A stretch of 64,000 bases of DNA. Origin: JAEXOD01 sp963663265. GTDB taxonomy: Bacteria; Bacteroidota; Ignavibacteria; Ignavibacteriales; Melioribacteraceae. Within the stretch, counting starts at the first letter, position 1. Every line of letters starts with the position of its first letter. Location: positions 992,001-1,056,000 of the forward strand of contig CAXXXM010000001.1 in the NCBI GenBank assembly GCA_963663265.2, read 5' to 3'. Both the position numbers and the translations under genes were made by a program. Of the stretch, positions 56,219-64,000 are shown piece after piece. The notes under the pieces were generated by a model. The model was not told the DNA's origin, searched no databases, and saw only the letters and a program-made list of their open reading frames with translations.

Positions 56219-57582
56219 TGGAACCAATCTATTCTAAAATCAATAATTTTTTAGATACAAACAATTTACTTTCAAGAAAAGATAAAATAATTGTTGCTCT
56301 AAGTGGAGGAGCCGATTCTGTTTTTTTATTGAAATATTTAATAGATCAAAGAAGTAGATTTGATATTCAAATTAGTGCTGTTCATGTAAATCATAATTTA
56401 CGTGGTGAAGAAGCAACTGCAGATGAAAAATTCTGTATTAATCTTTGCAATGAATGGAAAATTGAATTAAAAGTTTTTTCTATTAACGTTAAGGAGCACG
56501 CATTAATAAATAAACTTTCAATTGAAGAAGCAGCACGAGAATTACGATACTCTTGTTTAGAGCAATATTGTGATGAAGTTGGGTTTAATAAAATTGCTAC
56601 TGCTCATAACTTGGATGACAATACTGAAACGGTTATTCAAAGATTAATTGAAGGAACGAGTATTAGAGGATTGTGTGGAATTCCAATTAAAAGAAATGAT
56701 AGATTTATTCGTCCTATATTAAATATTTCGAAAAATGAAATCGTTTCGTTTTTAACTGCATCTAACATTAAATATTGTATTGATACATCAAATTTTGATA
56801 TAGATTTTAAAAGAAATTTTATTAGAAATAAAATATTACCATTGTTTAGTGAATTAAATCCAAGTTTTAAGGAATCAATTTTTAGAACAACTCAAATAAA
56901 TAAAGGATTTTATGAATTTATTGTTGAAAAAATTGGTTATTTAATTGATAATTATGTTAAATTTAAAAATCAAAAATTATATATTTCAAATGTCCTTTTT
57001 GAAAATACAGATTCTATTGTAGGAGAAGTTCTAAAATTATCTCTGGAAAAGCACTTCCAATATAATTTTGATTATAAAGATTTTATTAATTTTAAAGCAG
57101 CTTTCCAATTGCAAGTTGGGAAATATATAGGTTTGAAAAACAATTTAGTTCTTTTAAAAGAAAGAGAAGTACTGATAATTTCAGAAAACACAAAACAAAT
57201 CTCTGATGTTTATCGTCTAAAAGTAAGTGAATCAATTGATTATTTTGGAAAAAAAATTTTATTAGAACAGATTTCACTTTTAGATATGGATTTAAAGAAC
57301 AAACCTGAGAATGTTGAGTATCTTGATTATGATTGTTGTGAATCGGAAGAATTTGAAATAAGGAAATGGCAGCATGGGGATAGGTTTAAACCATTAGGTA
57401 TGAACAATTTTAAGAAGGTAAGTGATTTTTTAACTGAAAACAAAATTGATAATCTTCAAAAAAAAGAACAGTTCGTTTTAACAAATAGGAACAATATAGT
57501 ATATATTATTGGTTTAAGAATAGATAATAGATATAAAATTACAAATAACACCCAAAAGGTACTAAAGATATGGATAAATTAG
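56194..57582 (+). CDS. tilS: tRNA(Ile)-lysidine synthetase TilS
   Basis: At 462 residues, the N-type ATP pyrophosphatase P-loop is IIVALSGGADSVFLLKYL. Further family motifs are AVHVNHNLRGEEA, EEAARELRYSCLEQY, IATAHNLDDNTET and RFIRPILNISKNEI. The C-terminal TilS domain has IRKWQHGDRFKPLGMNNFKKV. It modifies C34 of the AUA-reading tRNA(Ile). The gene starts inside ribE and overlaps hpt by 13 bp. The order tilS-hpt-ftsH is conserved in many bacteria. Confidence 0.93.
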   Translation: MAEKQRFLVEPIYSKINNFLDTNNLLSRKDKIIVALSGGADSVFLLKYLIDQRSRFDIQISAVHVNHNLRGEEATADEKFCINLCNEWKIELKVFSINVKEHALINKLSIEEAARELRYSCLEQYCDEVGFNKIATAHNLDDNTETVIQRLIEGTSIRGLCGIPIKRNDRFIRPILNISKNEIVSFLTASNIKYCIDTSNFDIDFKRNFIRNKILPLFSELNPSFKESIFRTTQINKGFYEFIVEKIGYLIDNYVKFKNQKLYISNVLFENTDSIVGEVLKLSLEKHFQYNFDYKDFINFKAAFQLQVGKYIGLKNNLVLLKEREVLIISENTKQISDVYRLKVSESIDYFGKKILLEQISLLDMDLKNKPENVEYLDYDCCESEEFEIRKWQHGDRFKPLGMNNFKKVSDFLTENKIDNLQKKEQFVLTNRNNIVYIIGLRIDNRYKITNNTQKVLKIWIN

Positions 57583-58130
57583 AGTTTAACAAAGACCATA
57601 TAATTGTTGGTAATGAAAAATTTGATAAATATTTAGATGAGAAGGTAATTCAAGAAAGAATTGCAGAATTAGCAACCCAAATAAACGATGATTACAAAGG
57701 GAAGATGCCAATTTTTATTGGAGTTCTAAACGGCTCATTTTTATTTATGGCTGATTTAATAAAAAATATCAATTTAAGCTGTGAAATAGATTTTTTTAAA
57801 CTCTCAAGTTATGGCGATTCAAAGATTTCATCAGGCAAAGTAAAATTAGTAAAAGAATTAAATGCTGATATATTGGATCGAAACGTTGTAATTATTGAAG
57901 ATATAGTCGATACAGGTTTATCATTAAAATATATAGAAGAGATGATGGCTTCATACAAGCCTGCAAGTGTAAAAGTAGCAACTTTGTTGTTTAAGCCAAA
58001 TAGTCTCAAATATGATGTTAAAATTGATTATATTGGGTTTGAAATTCCAGATAAGTTTGTTATTGGGTATGGTTTAGATTACTCGCAAAAATACAGAAAT
58101 TTACGTTCAATTTATGCTTTAAGTGAATAG
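57570..58130 (+). CDS. hpt: Hypoxanthine phosphoribosyltransferase
   Basis: The 186-residue purine salvage enzyme makes IMP or GMP from hypoxanthine or guanine with PRPP. The PRPP-binding loop is VVIIEDIVDTGLSLKYI, the flexible-loop region is KLSSYGDSKISSG, and IGFEIPDKFVIGYGLDY forms the purine site and C-terminus. It overlaps tilS by 13 bp and lies 15 bp before ftsH, as in the conserved tilS-hpt-ftsH cluster. Confidence 0.94.
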   Translation: MDKLEFNKDHIIVGNEKFDKYLDEKVIQERIAELATQINDDYKGKMPIFIGVLNGSFLFMADLIKNINLSCEIDFFKLSSYGDSKISSGKVKLVKELNADILDRNVVIIEDIVDTGLSLKYIEEMMASYKPASVKVATLLFKPNSLKYDVKIDYIGFEIPDKFVIGYGLDYSQKYRNLRSIYALSE

Positions 58131-58145
58131 TAGGGAAAATTAAAA

Positions 58146-60251
58146 ATGATAAAAAAACTTCTTTTTGCTGATGATGGAAAATCAGGTGAAAATAAAAAAT
58201 CCAAAGGTACTGGAGGAGGAAACTCCAACAGAAATAATGATGATTTTGATTGGTCTAAAATAATAAAAACGGTTTTTAGCTGGGGTGCAGTTATTATTGC
58301 CGCAGTAATTGTGATGCAGTTTTGGCGTACCGGTAACTCAAGTACTGTTGAAATCACTTTTGATGTATATGAACAACTTATAATGTCGGGTGAAGTTTCT
58401 GAAGGAAAAGTTATAAAAACTGATATTAATGATTATACTTTTGAAGGAACTTTAATCAAAGAAAAATCTTTGAGTGTTAATAATTCTTGGGTTAGAACAG
58501 ATAAATTTACTGTAACATTAATAGAACCTGTTTTACAGGAACAAGAAAAATTATGGAAAGAAAAAGGTATAAAGTATACATTTGTTAAAGATTCAAACGA
58601 GTGGTTAAATGTAATAGTTGGATTTTTACCATGGGTACTTGTATTGGGTGTTTGGATTCTTATTATGAGAAGAATGCAAGGTGGAGGAAGTGGTTCAAGT
58701 TCAAGAGGAATATTCAATTTTGGGAAAAGTAAAGCAAAATTGATAAGTGAATCGCAAATTAAATTTACATTTAAAGATGTAGCCGGTGCGGATGAGGCTA
58801 AACAAGAATTACAAGAAATTATTGAATTTTTAAGAGAACCTTCTAAGTTTCAAAAATTAGGTGGTAAAATTCCACGCGGTGTTTTATTGTTGGGCCCTCC
58901 GGGAACAGGTAAAACTTTATTAGCTCGTGCTGTTGCAGGCGAAGCCGGTGTGCCTTTCTTTTCAATTAGTGGTGCAGACTTTGTTGAAATGTTTGTTGGT
59001 GTTGGAGCCAGTAGAGTAAGAGATTTATTTGAACAAGGGAAAAGAAATGCACCTTGCATTATATTTATTGATGAAATTGATGCTGTTGGAAGGCATCGTG
59101 GTGCCGGTTTAGGCGGTGGTCATGATGAAAGAGAACAGACGTTAAATCAATTATTAGTTGAAATGGATGGATTTGAACAAAATAGTGGCGTTATTATTAT
59201 TGCTGCTACAAACCGCCCTGATGTTTTAGATCCAGCTTTATTACGTCCTGGTCGTTTTGATAGACAAGTAGTTGTTGATAGACCTGATGTTAATGGACGT
59301 GAAGGAATTCTAAAAGTTCATACTCGCAAAATACCATTAGCTCAAGATGTTGATTTAAAAATATTAGCAAAAGGGACTCCGGGTTTAGCTGGTGCAGATT
59401 TAGCTAATTTAGCTAATGAAGCTGCTTTATTGGCTGCACGTAAGAATAAGAAAAAAGTTGACATGGATGACTTTGAAGAAGCTAAAGACAAGGTCATGAT
59501 GGGAATGGAACGTAAAAGTATGATAATTAGTGAAGAAGAAAAGAAAATTACTTCATATCATGAAATTGGTCACGTTCTTGTTGCTCGTATGATCCCCGAA
59601 GCTGACCCTGTTCATAAAGTAACAATTATTCCAAGAGGCAGGGCACTTGGCGTTACCACGTATTTGCCTGTTGATGAAAAACATACTTATTCTAAGGATT
59701 ACCTTGAAGCTATGATTGCGTATGCTTTAGGTGGTAGAGCTGCTGAAAAACTTATTTTCAATAAATATACAACCGGTGCCGGCAATGATATTGAAAAGGC
59801 AACAGGTATTGCTCGAAAAATGGTATGTGAATGGGGTATGAGTGAAAAACTTGGTCCTTTGTCATATGGTTCTAAAGAAGAAGAAATCTTTCTGGGAAGA
59901 GAAATAACCAAACATAAAGATTTTAGTGAAGTTACTGCCCAATTGATTGATGATGAAATTAAAAATGTTATTTTAAAAGGGATGCACCGTGCTGATAAAT
60001 TGTTAGCTGATAATATTGATATATTACATCGGTTGTCTAATGAACTTTTAGAACGTGAAATTCTTGACTCTGAAGAAATTGATAAAATCATTCGTGGTGA
60101 AGAATTACCTCCAATCAAAAAAAATAATGGTAACACTAATGTAACTGTTGATTCTGAGATTCCGGATCATGTTAAAAAACTACTTGATGAAAAAAAAAGT
60201 AGAAAACAAGACGGAACCGAAAATGAGACAATAAATGAACCTCGTGACTGA
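58146..60251 (+). CDS. ftsH: ATP-dependent zinc metalloprotease FtsH
   Basis: This 701-residue inner-membrane protease has two N-terminal membrane helices (about 39-60 and 157-175) framing a periplasmic domain. A Gly/Ser-rich linker (QGGGSGSSSRG) follows, then the AAA+ domain with Walker A GPPGTGKT, Walker B IIFIDEIDAVG and the SRH TNRPDVLDPALLRPGRFD. The M41 protease domain has the zinc motif HEIGH at 472-476; most FtsH have HEAGH. The C-terminal tail (after 640) is charged. It degrades membrane and regulatory proteins. It overlaps the next gene by 17 bp. Confidence 0.95.
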   Translation: MIKKLLFADDGKSGENKKSKGTGGGNSNRNNDDFDWSKIIKTVFSWGAVIIAAVIVMQFWRTGNSSTVEITFDVYEQLIMSGEVSEGKVIKTDINDYTFEGTLIKEKSLSVNNSWVRTDKFTVTLIEPVLQEQEKLWKEKGIKYTFVKDSNEWLNVIVGFLPWVLVLGVWILIMRRMQGGGSGSSSRGIFNFGKSKAKLISESQIKFTFKDVAGADEAKQELQEIIEFLREPSKFQKLGGKIPRGVLLLGPPGTGKTLLARAVAGEAGVPFFSISGADFVEMFVGVGASRVRDLFEQGKRNAPCIIFIDEIDAVGRHRGAGLGGGHDEREQTLNQLLVEMDGFEQNSGVIIIAATNRPDVLDPALLRPGRFDRQVVVDRPDVNGREGILKVHTRKIPLAQDVDLKILAKGTPGLAGADLANLANEAALLAARKNKKKVDMDDFEEAKDKVMMGMERKSMIISEEEKKITSYHEIGHVLVARMIPEADPVHKVTIIPRGRALGVTTYLPVDEKHTYSKDYLEAMIAYALGGRAAEKLIFNKYTTGAGNDIEKATGIARKMVCEWGMSEKLGPLSYGSKEEEIFLGREITKHKDFSEVTAQLIDDEIKNVILKGMHRADKLLADNIDILHRLSNELLEREILDSEEIDKIIRGEELPPIKKNNGNTNVTVDSEIPDHVKKLLDEKKSRKQDGTENETINEPRD

Positions 60252-60906
60252 TAAAGAAGATATTGCTTATAAAAATGAATTAATGAGAAAGAGCATTCAC
60301 ATGTGCTCTCTCTCTATTCCAATTGTATATTACTTTATAGAAAAAAGCTTAGCTCTTTCTATTTTAATTCCTTTAGCCGTTATTTCATCTGTTATTGATT
60401 TTGGAAGATATTTTTCGCCTACATTATCAAAATATGTTGTAAATATTTTTGGATTTATGTTGCGGCGACATGAAATGGATTCTTCAAAAAAGAATCTTAA
60501 TGGTGCAACCTATGTGTTTTTATCTGCTGTTGTTGTTGTGCTTGTTTTTCCTAAAGTATTTGTAATAACAGCTTTTTCAGTTTTAATCATCAGCGATGTT
60601 ATGGCAGCATTGATTGGGAGAAAGTTTGGGAAACATAAGTTTTTATCTAAAAGTTTAGAAGGAACTCTTGCATTTTTTGTTTCTGCCTGTATTGTTGTTT
60701 TAATTACTCCCAAAGTTAATGGAAGCTTTACTGAATATGTAATAGGATTTGTTGCGGTTGCAATTGGTGCAATTGCAGAAAACATATCTTACGGCTGGAG
60801 TGATGATAATTTTGCAATACCTATTTCAATTGGTATTGCAATGTGGATTTTATATGCCGTTTTCCTTCCAAACGTTCCATTGGTCTTAGCTAACGTTCCA
60901 AATTAA
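60235..60906 (+). CDS. Polyprenol/diacylglycerol kinase-like or phosphatidate cytidylyltransferase-like membrane protein
   Basis: This 223-residue protein has about seven membrane helices. ELMRKSIHMCSLSIPIVYY near the N-terminus, VLIISDVMAALIGRKFGKHK in the middle and SKSLEGTLAFFVSA after it are typical of the SEC59/DGK1/VTE5 family (dolichol, diacylglycerol or phytol kinases that use CTP). The substrate in this organism is unknown; a lipid or isoprenoid alcohol is expected. It starts within the end of ftsH, so it is translationally coupled to it. Confidence 0.75.
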   Translation: MNLVTDKEDIAYKNELMRKSIHMCSLSIPIVYYFIEKSLALSILIPLAVISSVIDFGRYFSPTLSKYVVNIFGFMLRRHEMDSSKKNLNGATYVFLSAVVVVLVFPKVFVITAFSVLIISDVMAALIGRKFGKHKFLSKSLEGTLAFFVSACIVVLITPKVNGSFTEYVIGFVAVAIGAIAENISYGWSDDNFAIPISIGIAMWILYAVFLPNVPLVLANVPN

Positions 60907-60962
60907 ATTATTGAAACAAATTTAAGTTTTTATTGTATATACTAAAAAAATTAAGTTGTACT

Positions 60963-62069
60963 ATGTCAAAATTAAAACTAATTAAAACTTCATTACTTTT
61001 TGTTATCGCTATTGCTTCAATCTCTATTTTTTCTGGATGTGATAAACAGAAAAAAGCAACAGGATTTGAAGATGAAATATTTGTGATAGCAGATACTGCA
61101 GATTACTATGAATTAGAACCTGCATTTTTACAAGTTTATAGCAAAATCATTTATACTCCTCAACCAGAAAATCTTTTTAATCTTAAAAGATTTCCCTATG
61201 AAAGTTTGGAAAAATATAAATCAAAAAAGAATCTTGTTTTAGTATGTCCTCTTAATACAGGTTCTGAATTGTCTAAATACATAGAAAGTATTTTGGATGA
61301 TAAAGTAAAAAAAATGGTTGAAGATGATAGCGTTTTTTATTTTACAAAATATGATTTGTGGGCAAAAGACCAGTTGGTTATGATTATAACTGGTAAGTCT
61401 AATAAAGAAATATATCAGAATTTGTTGAAGTCTGCTGATAATTTGCTTTATGCTTTTCAAAAGATATCCGATAAACGTTTAAATAAAACGATTTACAATG
61501 CCAAGTATGAAAAGAAAGATATTGAGGCAAAATTATTAAATAAATATAATTGGCTAATTTTTGTTCAAGCAGACTTTTTGTTAGCTTTGGATAAACCTGA
61601 AGACAATTTTGTTTGGTTAAGAAGAGCTCCCGGTACCGATATGGAACGCTGGGTGTTTGTTCATTGGATTGAAAATGCAAATCCTAACATGTTAAATAAC
61701 GATTCTGTTTATGCTTTGCGAAACAGAACTACCCAAAAATTTTATAGAACAGCTGATGATTCAGCATGGGTAGAGATTAATGATGATAATAAAACAAGCA
61801 AAGAAGTTAACTTTAATGGCTATTATGCTATTATGACACAAGGGTTGTGGCGATTTAACGATAATAGTGGTGGTGGTCCATTTATTACATATACATTTTA
61901 CGACGAAAAATCAAAAAGATTATATATGATTGATGGTTCTATTTATGCCCCAAAATACTATAAAAAGAAACTAATCCATCAAGTAGATGTTTTATTACAA
62001 TCATTTATGCCCGGTGAAAAAGTACCTAAAGAAAAAAGGGAAGATATTTTAGATTATTTACCTGATTAA
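60963..62069 (+). CDS. DUF4837 family lipoprotein
   Basis: From the ATG at 60963 the protein has 368 residues and a lipoprotein signal ending in SIFSGC. An upstream TTG at 60933 would put ten polar residues before the signal, so the ATG is preferred. The body has features of DUF4837, found mainly in the Bacteroidetes group: an early EIFVIADTADYYELEPAF, KKNLVLVCPL, YDLWAKDQLVMIITGKS and LLNKYNWLIFVQADFLLA, then FVWLRRAPGTDMERWVF. Function is unknown. It is followed by a hairpin terminator. Confidence 0.72.
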   Translation: MSKLKLIKTSLLFVIAIASISIFSGCDKQKKATGFEDEIFVIADTADYYELEPAFLQVYSKIIYTPQPENLFNLKRFPYESLEKYKSKKNLVLVCPLNTGSELSKYIESILDDKVKKMVEDDSVFYFTKYDLWAKDQLVMIITGKSNKEIYQNLLKSADNLLYAFQKISDKRLNKTIYNAKYEKKDIEAKLLNKYNWLIFVQADFLLALDKPEDNFVWLRRAPGTDMERWVFVHWIENANPNMLNNDSVYALRNRTTQKFYRTADDSAWVEINDDNKTSKEVNFNGYYAIMTQGLWRFNDNSGGGPFITYTFYDEKSKRLYMIDGSIYAPKYYKKKLIHQVDVLLQSFMPGEKVPKEKREDILDYLPD

Positions 62070-62080
62070 AATTATAGATA

Positions 62081-62115
62081 AAGAGCGATATAATAAAATA
62101 TACCGCTCTTTTTTT
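62081..62115 (+). terminator. Intrinsic terminator after the DUF4837 gene
   Basis: AAAGAGCG at 62081-62088 pairs with CGCTCTTT at 62105-62112, extended inward by TATA/TATA, and is followed by a run of T. It lies between convergent genes; the T run favours plus-strand termination. Confidence 0.8.
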
Positions 62116-62119
62116 TATT

Positions 62120-64000
62120 TTAAATATTTAATAATTGTTGTGTGATTGGTTTGTCGGGCATTATTTTTCTAATATTATTTATAATTTCTTTTGCCTTTTT
62201 TGAGTTACCATAATTATTTTCATATATTGCTCGCGATGTCATCATACTATAAACAATATTTTTCATGTTATTAATATATTTATCCTCATTTTTGAAGAAC
62301 CTAATATTTATATCTTTAATATTTTGGTGGCAATAATTTGTATCTCTTGTTATTTTAAATAATAATCCGCATGGTACCAAATTATATCCTTTTGGTAAAG
62401 AAAATTCACCCCTCTGTATTTCATTTTCTACCATTTCAGGTCCTAAATAAATTGCATATTTATCAATATTATCCGTAATAATTTTGCTCATTATTGCTCG
62501 ATAGAAAAATTCTAATTTTTGGGGGTCGAAGTTCTCGTCTCTTTCAAATGGTTTTAGAGCTTCTAAAAATCCATTTATTTCATTTTTCATTTTTGAAAAT
62601 GTTTCGGGATAATTTAAATTCATTTGGTTGTAATACCATGACCTTCTTAATAATTCTTTGTCAATTATTTTAACATCGGGTCTAAAATTTTCAACAAATT
62701 GAAAATAATAGCTTTCTGAAATAAAATAGTCCCATTGATAGCTTAAAATTATTCCATTTTTTTCAACGCTATTTAGAACTGTTTTTGTGTAATCTTCGTA
62801 TGAATAATTACCACTCTGGTTTACTTCGGAAAAATTCAACACAAATTGGATTATTGGAAGTAGAATTAATGAAGAGTTATAAAGTAAAGATTCGCTCTTA
62901 ATTTTTTTTATTATCTCAATTAAACCAAATAGAATAAAACCGGTAAATGTAATAAAGGCTAATAAAAAATAGGAGTCAATATCATTAATGTTATAGTTTA
63001 TACCATATATAATTGTGAAGATAAAGTTAATTATTAAAAAAATGGATGTTTTTTTCGACTTTTTGAATCCTAAAATCATTCCAAATAAGCCAATAATAAT
63101 GCCTAAATAACTAAATTGATTAGGAAGAATACTAAAAAAATAACCAAGTTGCTGTTTTGCTGCATCCATTGAAGAAAACATCCACACCTGATATTGATGA
63201 CCCGTAAAATGTCTCCAGAAAGCTTCAAAAGTTACTGGATTACCCCAATTAATTAAAGCATTTGATTTAGCGGCAAAAAATAGTAAGGAATAAAATATTA
63301 CTAAAATAGGTACAAATATTGAAAGCATTAATGAGATTTTAATAAAAGCAGACTTGTTAAATCCTTCTTTTGTGAAATATACATAAGCTAAAGCGGGAAG
63401 AATTAAAAAAGTTGTTAAATGGTTAGAGAAACCTAACCCTAATAAAATGGCGGAAATTAACCATTGTTTAGTTTCTACTTTACTCATGTATAAAATACGT
63501 AATATTTGATAAATGAGTAAAGTAATTAGTAATATGTGTAATGAATATACTTCAACAGAAGTACTCTGAAACCAAAAAACTTTTGAAAACGCTACTATTA
63601 ATCCTGCAATGTTTGCAAGTATAATAATACTATTATTCGAAATAGTATGAGTAATAATAGCAGATTCATTTTTTCTCTTTTTTGTTTTATTTTCGTGTGG
63701 TGTAATAAAATAATTAAGTATAATCAACTTAAATGATTTGATTAAAAACAAAACCCCAAATGAAACATATATGGAAGCTAAAATATTTAACAAATAAATT
63801 TTTGTAAAGGGGAGAGGAAGATTAGAAAATAAATAACCCAATAAAGTATATAACGGATATCCTGATGGATGAGCAATGCCAAATGTATATTGTACGGCGG
63901 CTAACTCACCAGAATCAATTTGAACAACACTTGGAGCGAGTGTAAATTGGTAAACAATAAACACAATTACAAGAGTGATATAATCAAGATATTTTAAGAA
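62120..64000 (-). CDS. DUF2723 membrane glycosyltransferase-like protein (partial, cut by window end)
   Basis: The frame stays open to base 64000; the apparent GTG start at 63964 is internal because in-frame hydrophobic residues (FLKYLDYITLVIVF) precede it, so the true start lies beyond the window. The family signature is clear: YQFTLAPSV, DSGELAAVQYTFGIAHPSGY, PLYTLLGYLFSNLP. About ten to twelve membrane helices run to residue about 360, followed by a soluble C-terminal part (DYFISESYYFQFVENFRPDV onward) ending in a short helical repeat. DUF2723 proteins are related to protein O-mannosyltransferases and TMEM260, so a lipid-linked sugar transfer to exported proteins is possible. The acceptor is unknown. 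Confidence 0.8.
   Translation of the reverse strand, partial: FLKYLDYITLVIVFIVYQFTLAPSVVQIDSGELAAVQYTFGIAHPSGYPLYTLLGYLFSNLPLPFTKIYLLNILASIYVSFGVLFLIKSFKLIILNYFITPHENKTKKRKNESAIITHTISNNSIIILANIAGLIVAFSKVFWFQSTSVEVYSLHILLITLLIYQILRILYMSKVETKQWLISAILLGLGFSNHLTTFLILPALAYVYFTKEGFNKSAFIKISLMLSIFVPILVIFYSLLFFAAKSNALINWGNPVTFEAFWRHFTGHQYQVWMFSSMDAAKQQLGYFFSILPNQFSYLGIIIGLFGMILGFKKSKKTSIFLIINFIFTIIYGINYNINDIDSYFLLAFITFTGFILFGLIEIIKKIKSESLLYNSSLILLPIIQFVLNFSEVNQSGNYSYEDYTKTVLNSVEKNGIILSYQWDYFISESYYFQFVENFRPDVKIIDKELLRRSWYYNQMNLNYPETFSKMKNEINGFLEALKPFERDENFDPQKLEFFYRAIMSKIITDNIDKYAIYLGPEMVENEIQRGEFSLPKGYNLVPCGLLFKITRDTNYCHQNIKDINIRFFKNEDKYINNMKNIVYSMMTSRAIYENNYGNSKKAKEIINNIRKIMPDKPITQQLLNI

Overview
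The window is AT-rich, gene-dense DNA, most likely from a member of the Ignavibacteria or a close relative in the Bacteroidetes/Chlorobi group. The reasons are several secreted proteins ending in type IX secretion (T9SS) sorting domains with the NYPNPFNP signature, a PorV/PorQ-family protein, a TonB receptor with a carboxypeptidase-regulatory plug, and DUF4837 and DUF2723 proteins. No rRNA or tRNA gene and no CRISPR array was found. The window cuts a gene at each end.

Layout. 1-1928 (minus): redox genes, namely a HydS-like [FeFe]-hydrogenase-type sensor (cut by the left edge), a small [2Fe-2S] thioredoxin-like ferredoxin and the NADH/NAD+ sensor Rex, with a double palindrome upstream of rex. 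2202-5156 (plus): hpnCDE, the three-enzyme route from farnesyl diphosphate to squalene. 5205-6515: citrate synthase, closed by a terminator that works in both directions.

6543-42770 is a large beta-glucan locus. A minus-strand operon (22808 back to 6543) encodes a FucP-type sugar symporter, a ROK glucokinase, three family-3 glycosidases, a GH5 enzyme, a clan-A lipoprotein glycosidase, a T9SS-secreted clan-A glycosidase with an inserted carbohydrate-binding module, and a parvulin-type chaperone. Diverging from it are a membrane-anchored sugar-binding protein, a histidine kinase and a sigma-54-activating response regulator in overlapping frames. Just downstream, a good -24/-12 sigma-54 promoter precedes a sodium:solute symporter, a secreted multi-domain glycan-binding protein, a TonB receptor, a large secreted protein and a PorV homologue. 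A secreted lichenase follows, whose domain order matches the circularly permuted Fibrobacter enzyme, then a secreted CotH-like protein. The likely substrate is a beta-1,3/1,4-glucan. Proposed flow: oligosaccharide is sensed outside the cytoplasm, the kinase and regulator switch on sigma-54 transcription, polymer is cut at the cell surface, products cross by the TonB receptor and symporters, and glucose is phosphorylated by the ROK kinase.

42822-50004: a type I restriction-modification operon (hsdM-hsdS-hsdR) lying between two direct copies of a roughly 230-260 bp intergenic repeat, which looks like an island. 50205-50573 (minus): an IscX-like protein. 50675-62069 (plus): core genes AddB-like nuclease, greA, ribD, ribE, tilS, hpt, ftsH, a polyprenol/diacylglycerol kinase-like membrane protein and a DUF4837 lipoprotein, many overlapping and several with TTG or GTG starts. 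62120 to the right edge (minus): a DUF2723 membrane glycosyltransferase-like protein.

Most interesting: the sugar-binding protein/kinase/sigma-54 regulator cassette with its promoter and a 15-bp element shared by both glucan operons; the circularly permuted lichenase; a candidate pseudoknotted RNA before the CotH gene; and the repeat-bounded restriction island. All calls come from reading the sequence; no database search was run.
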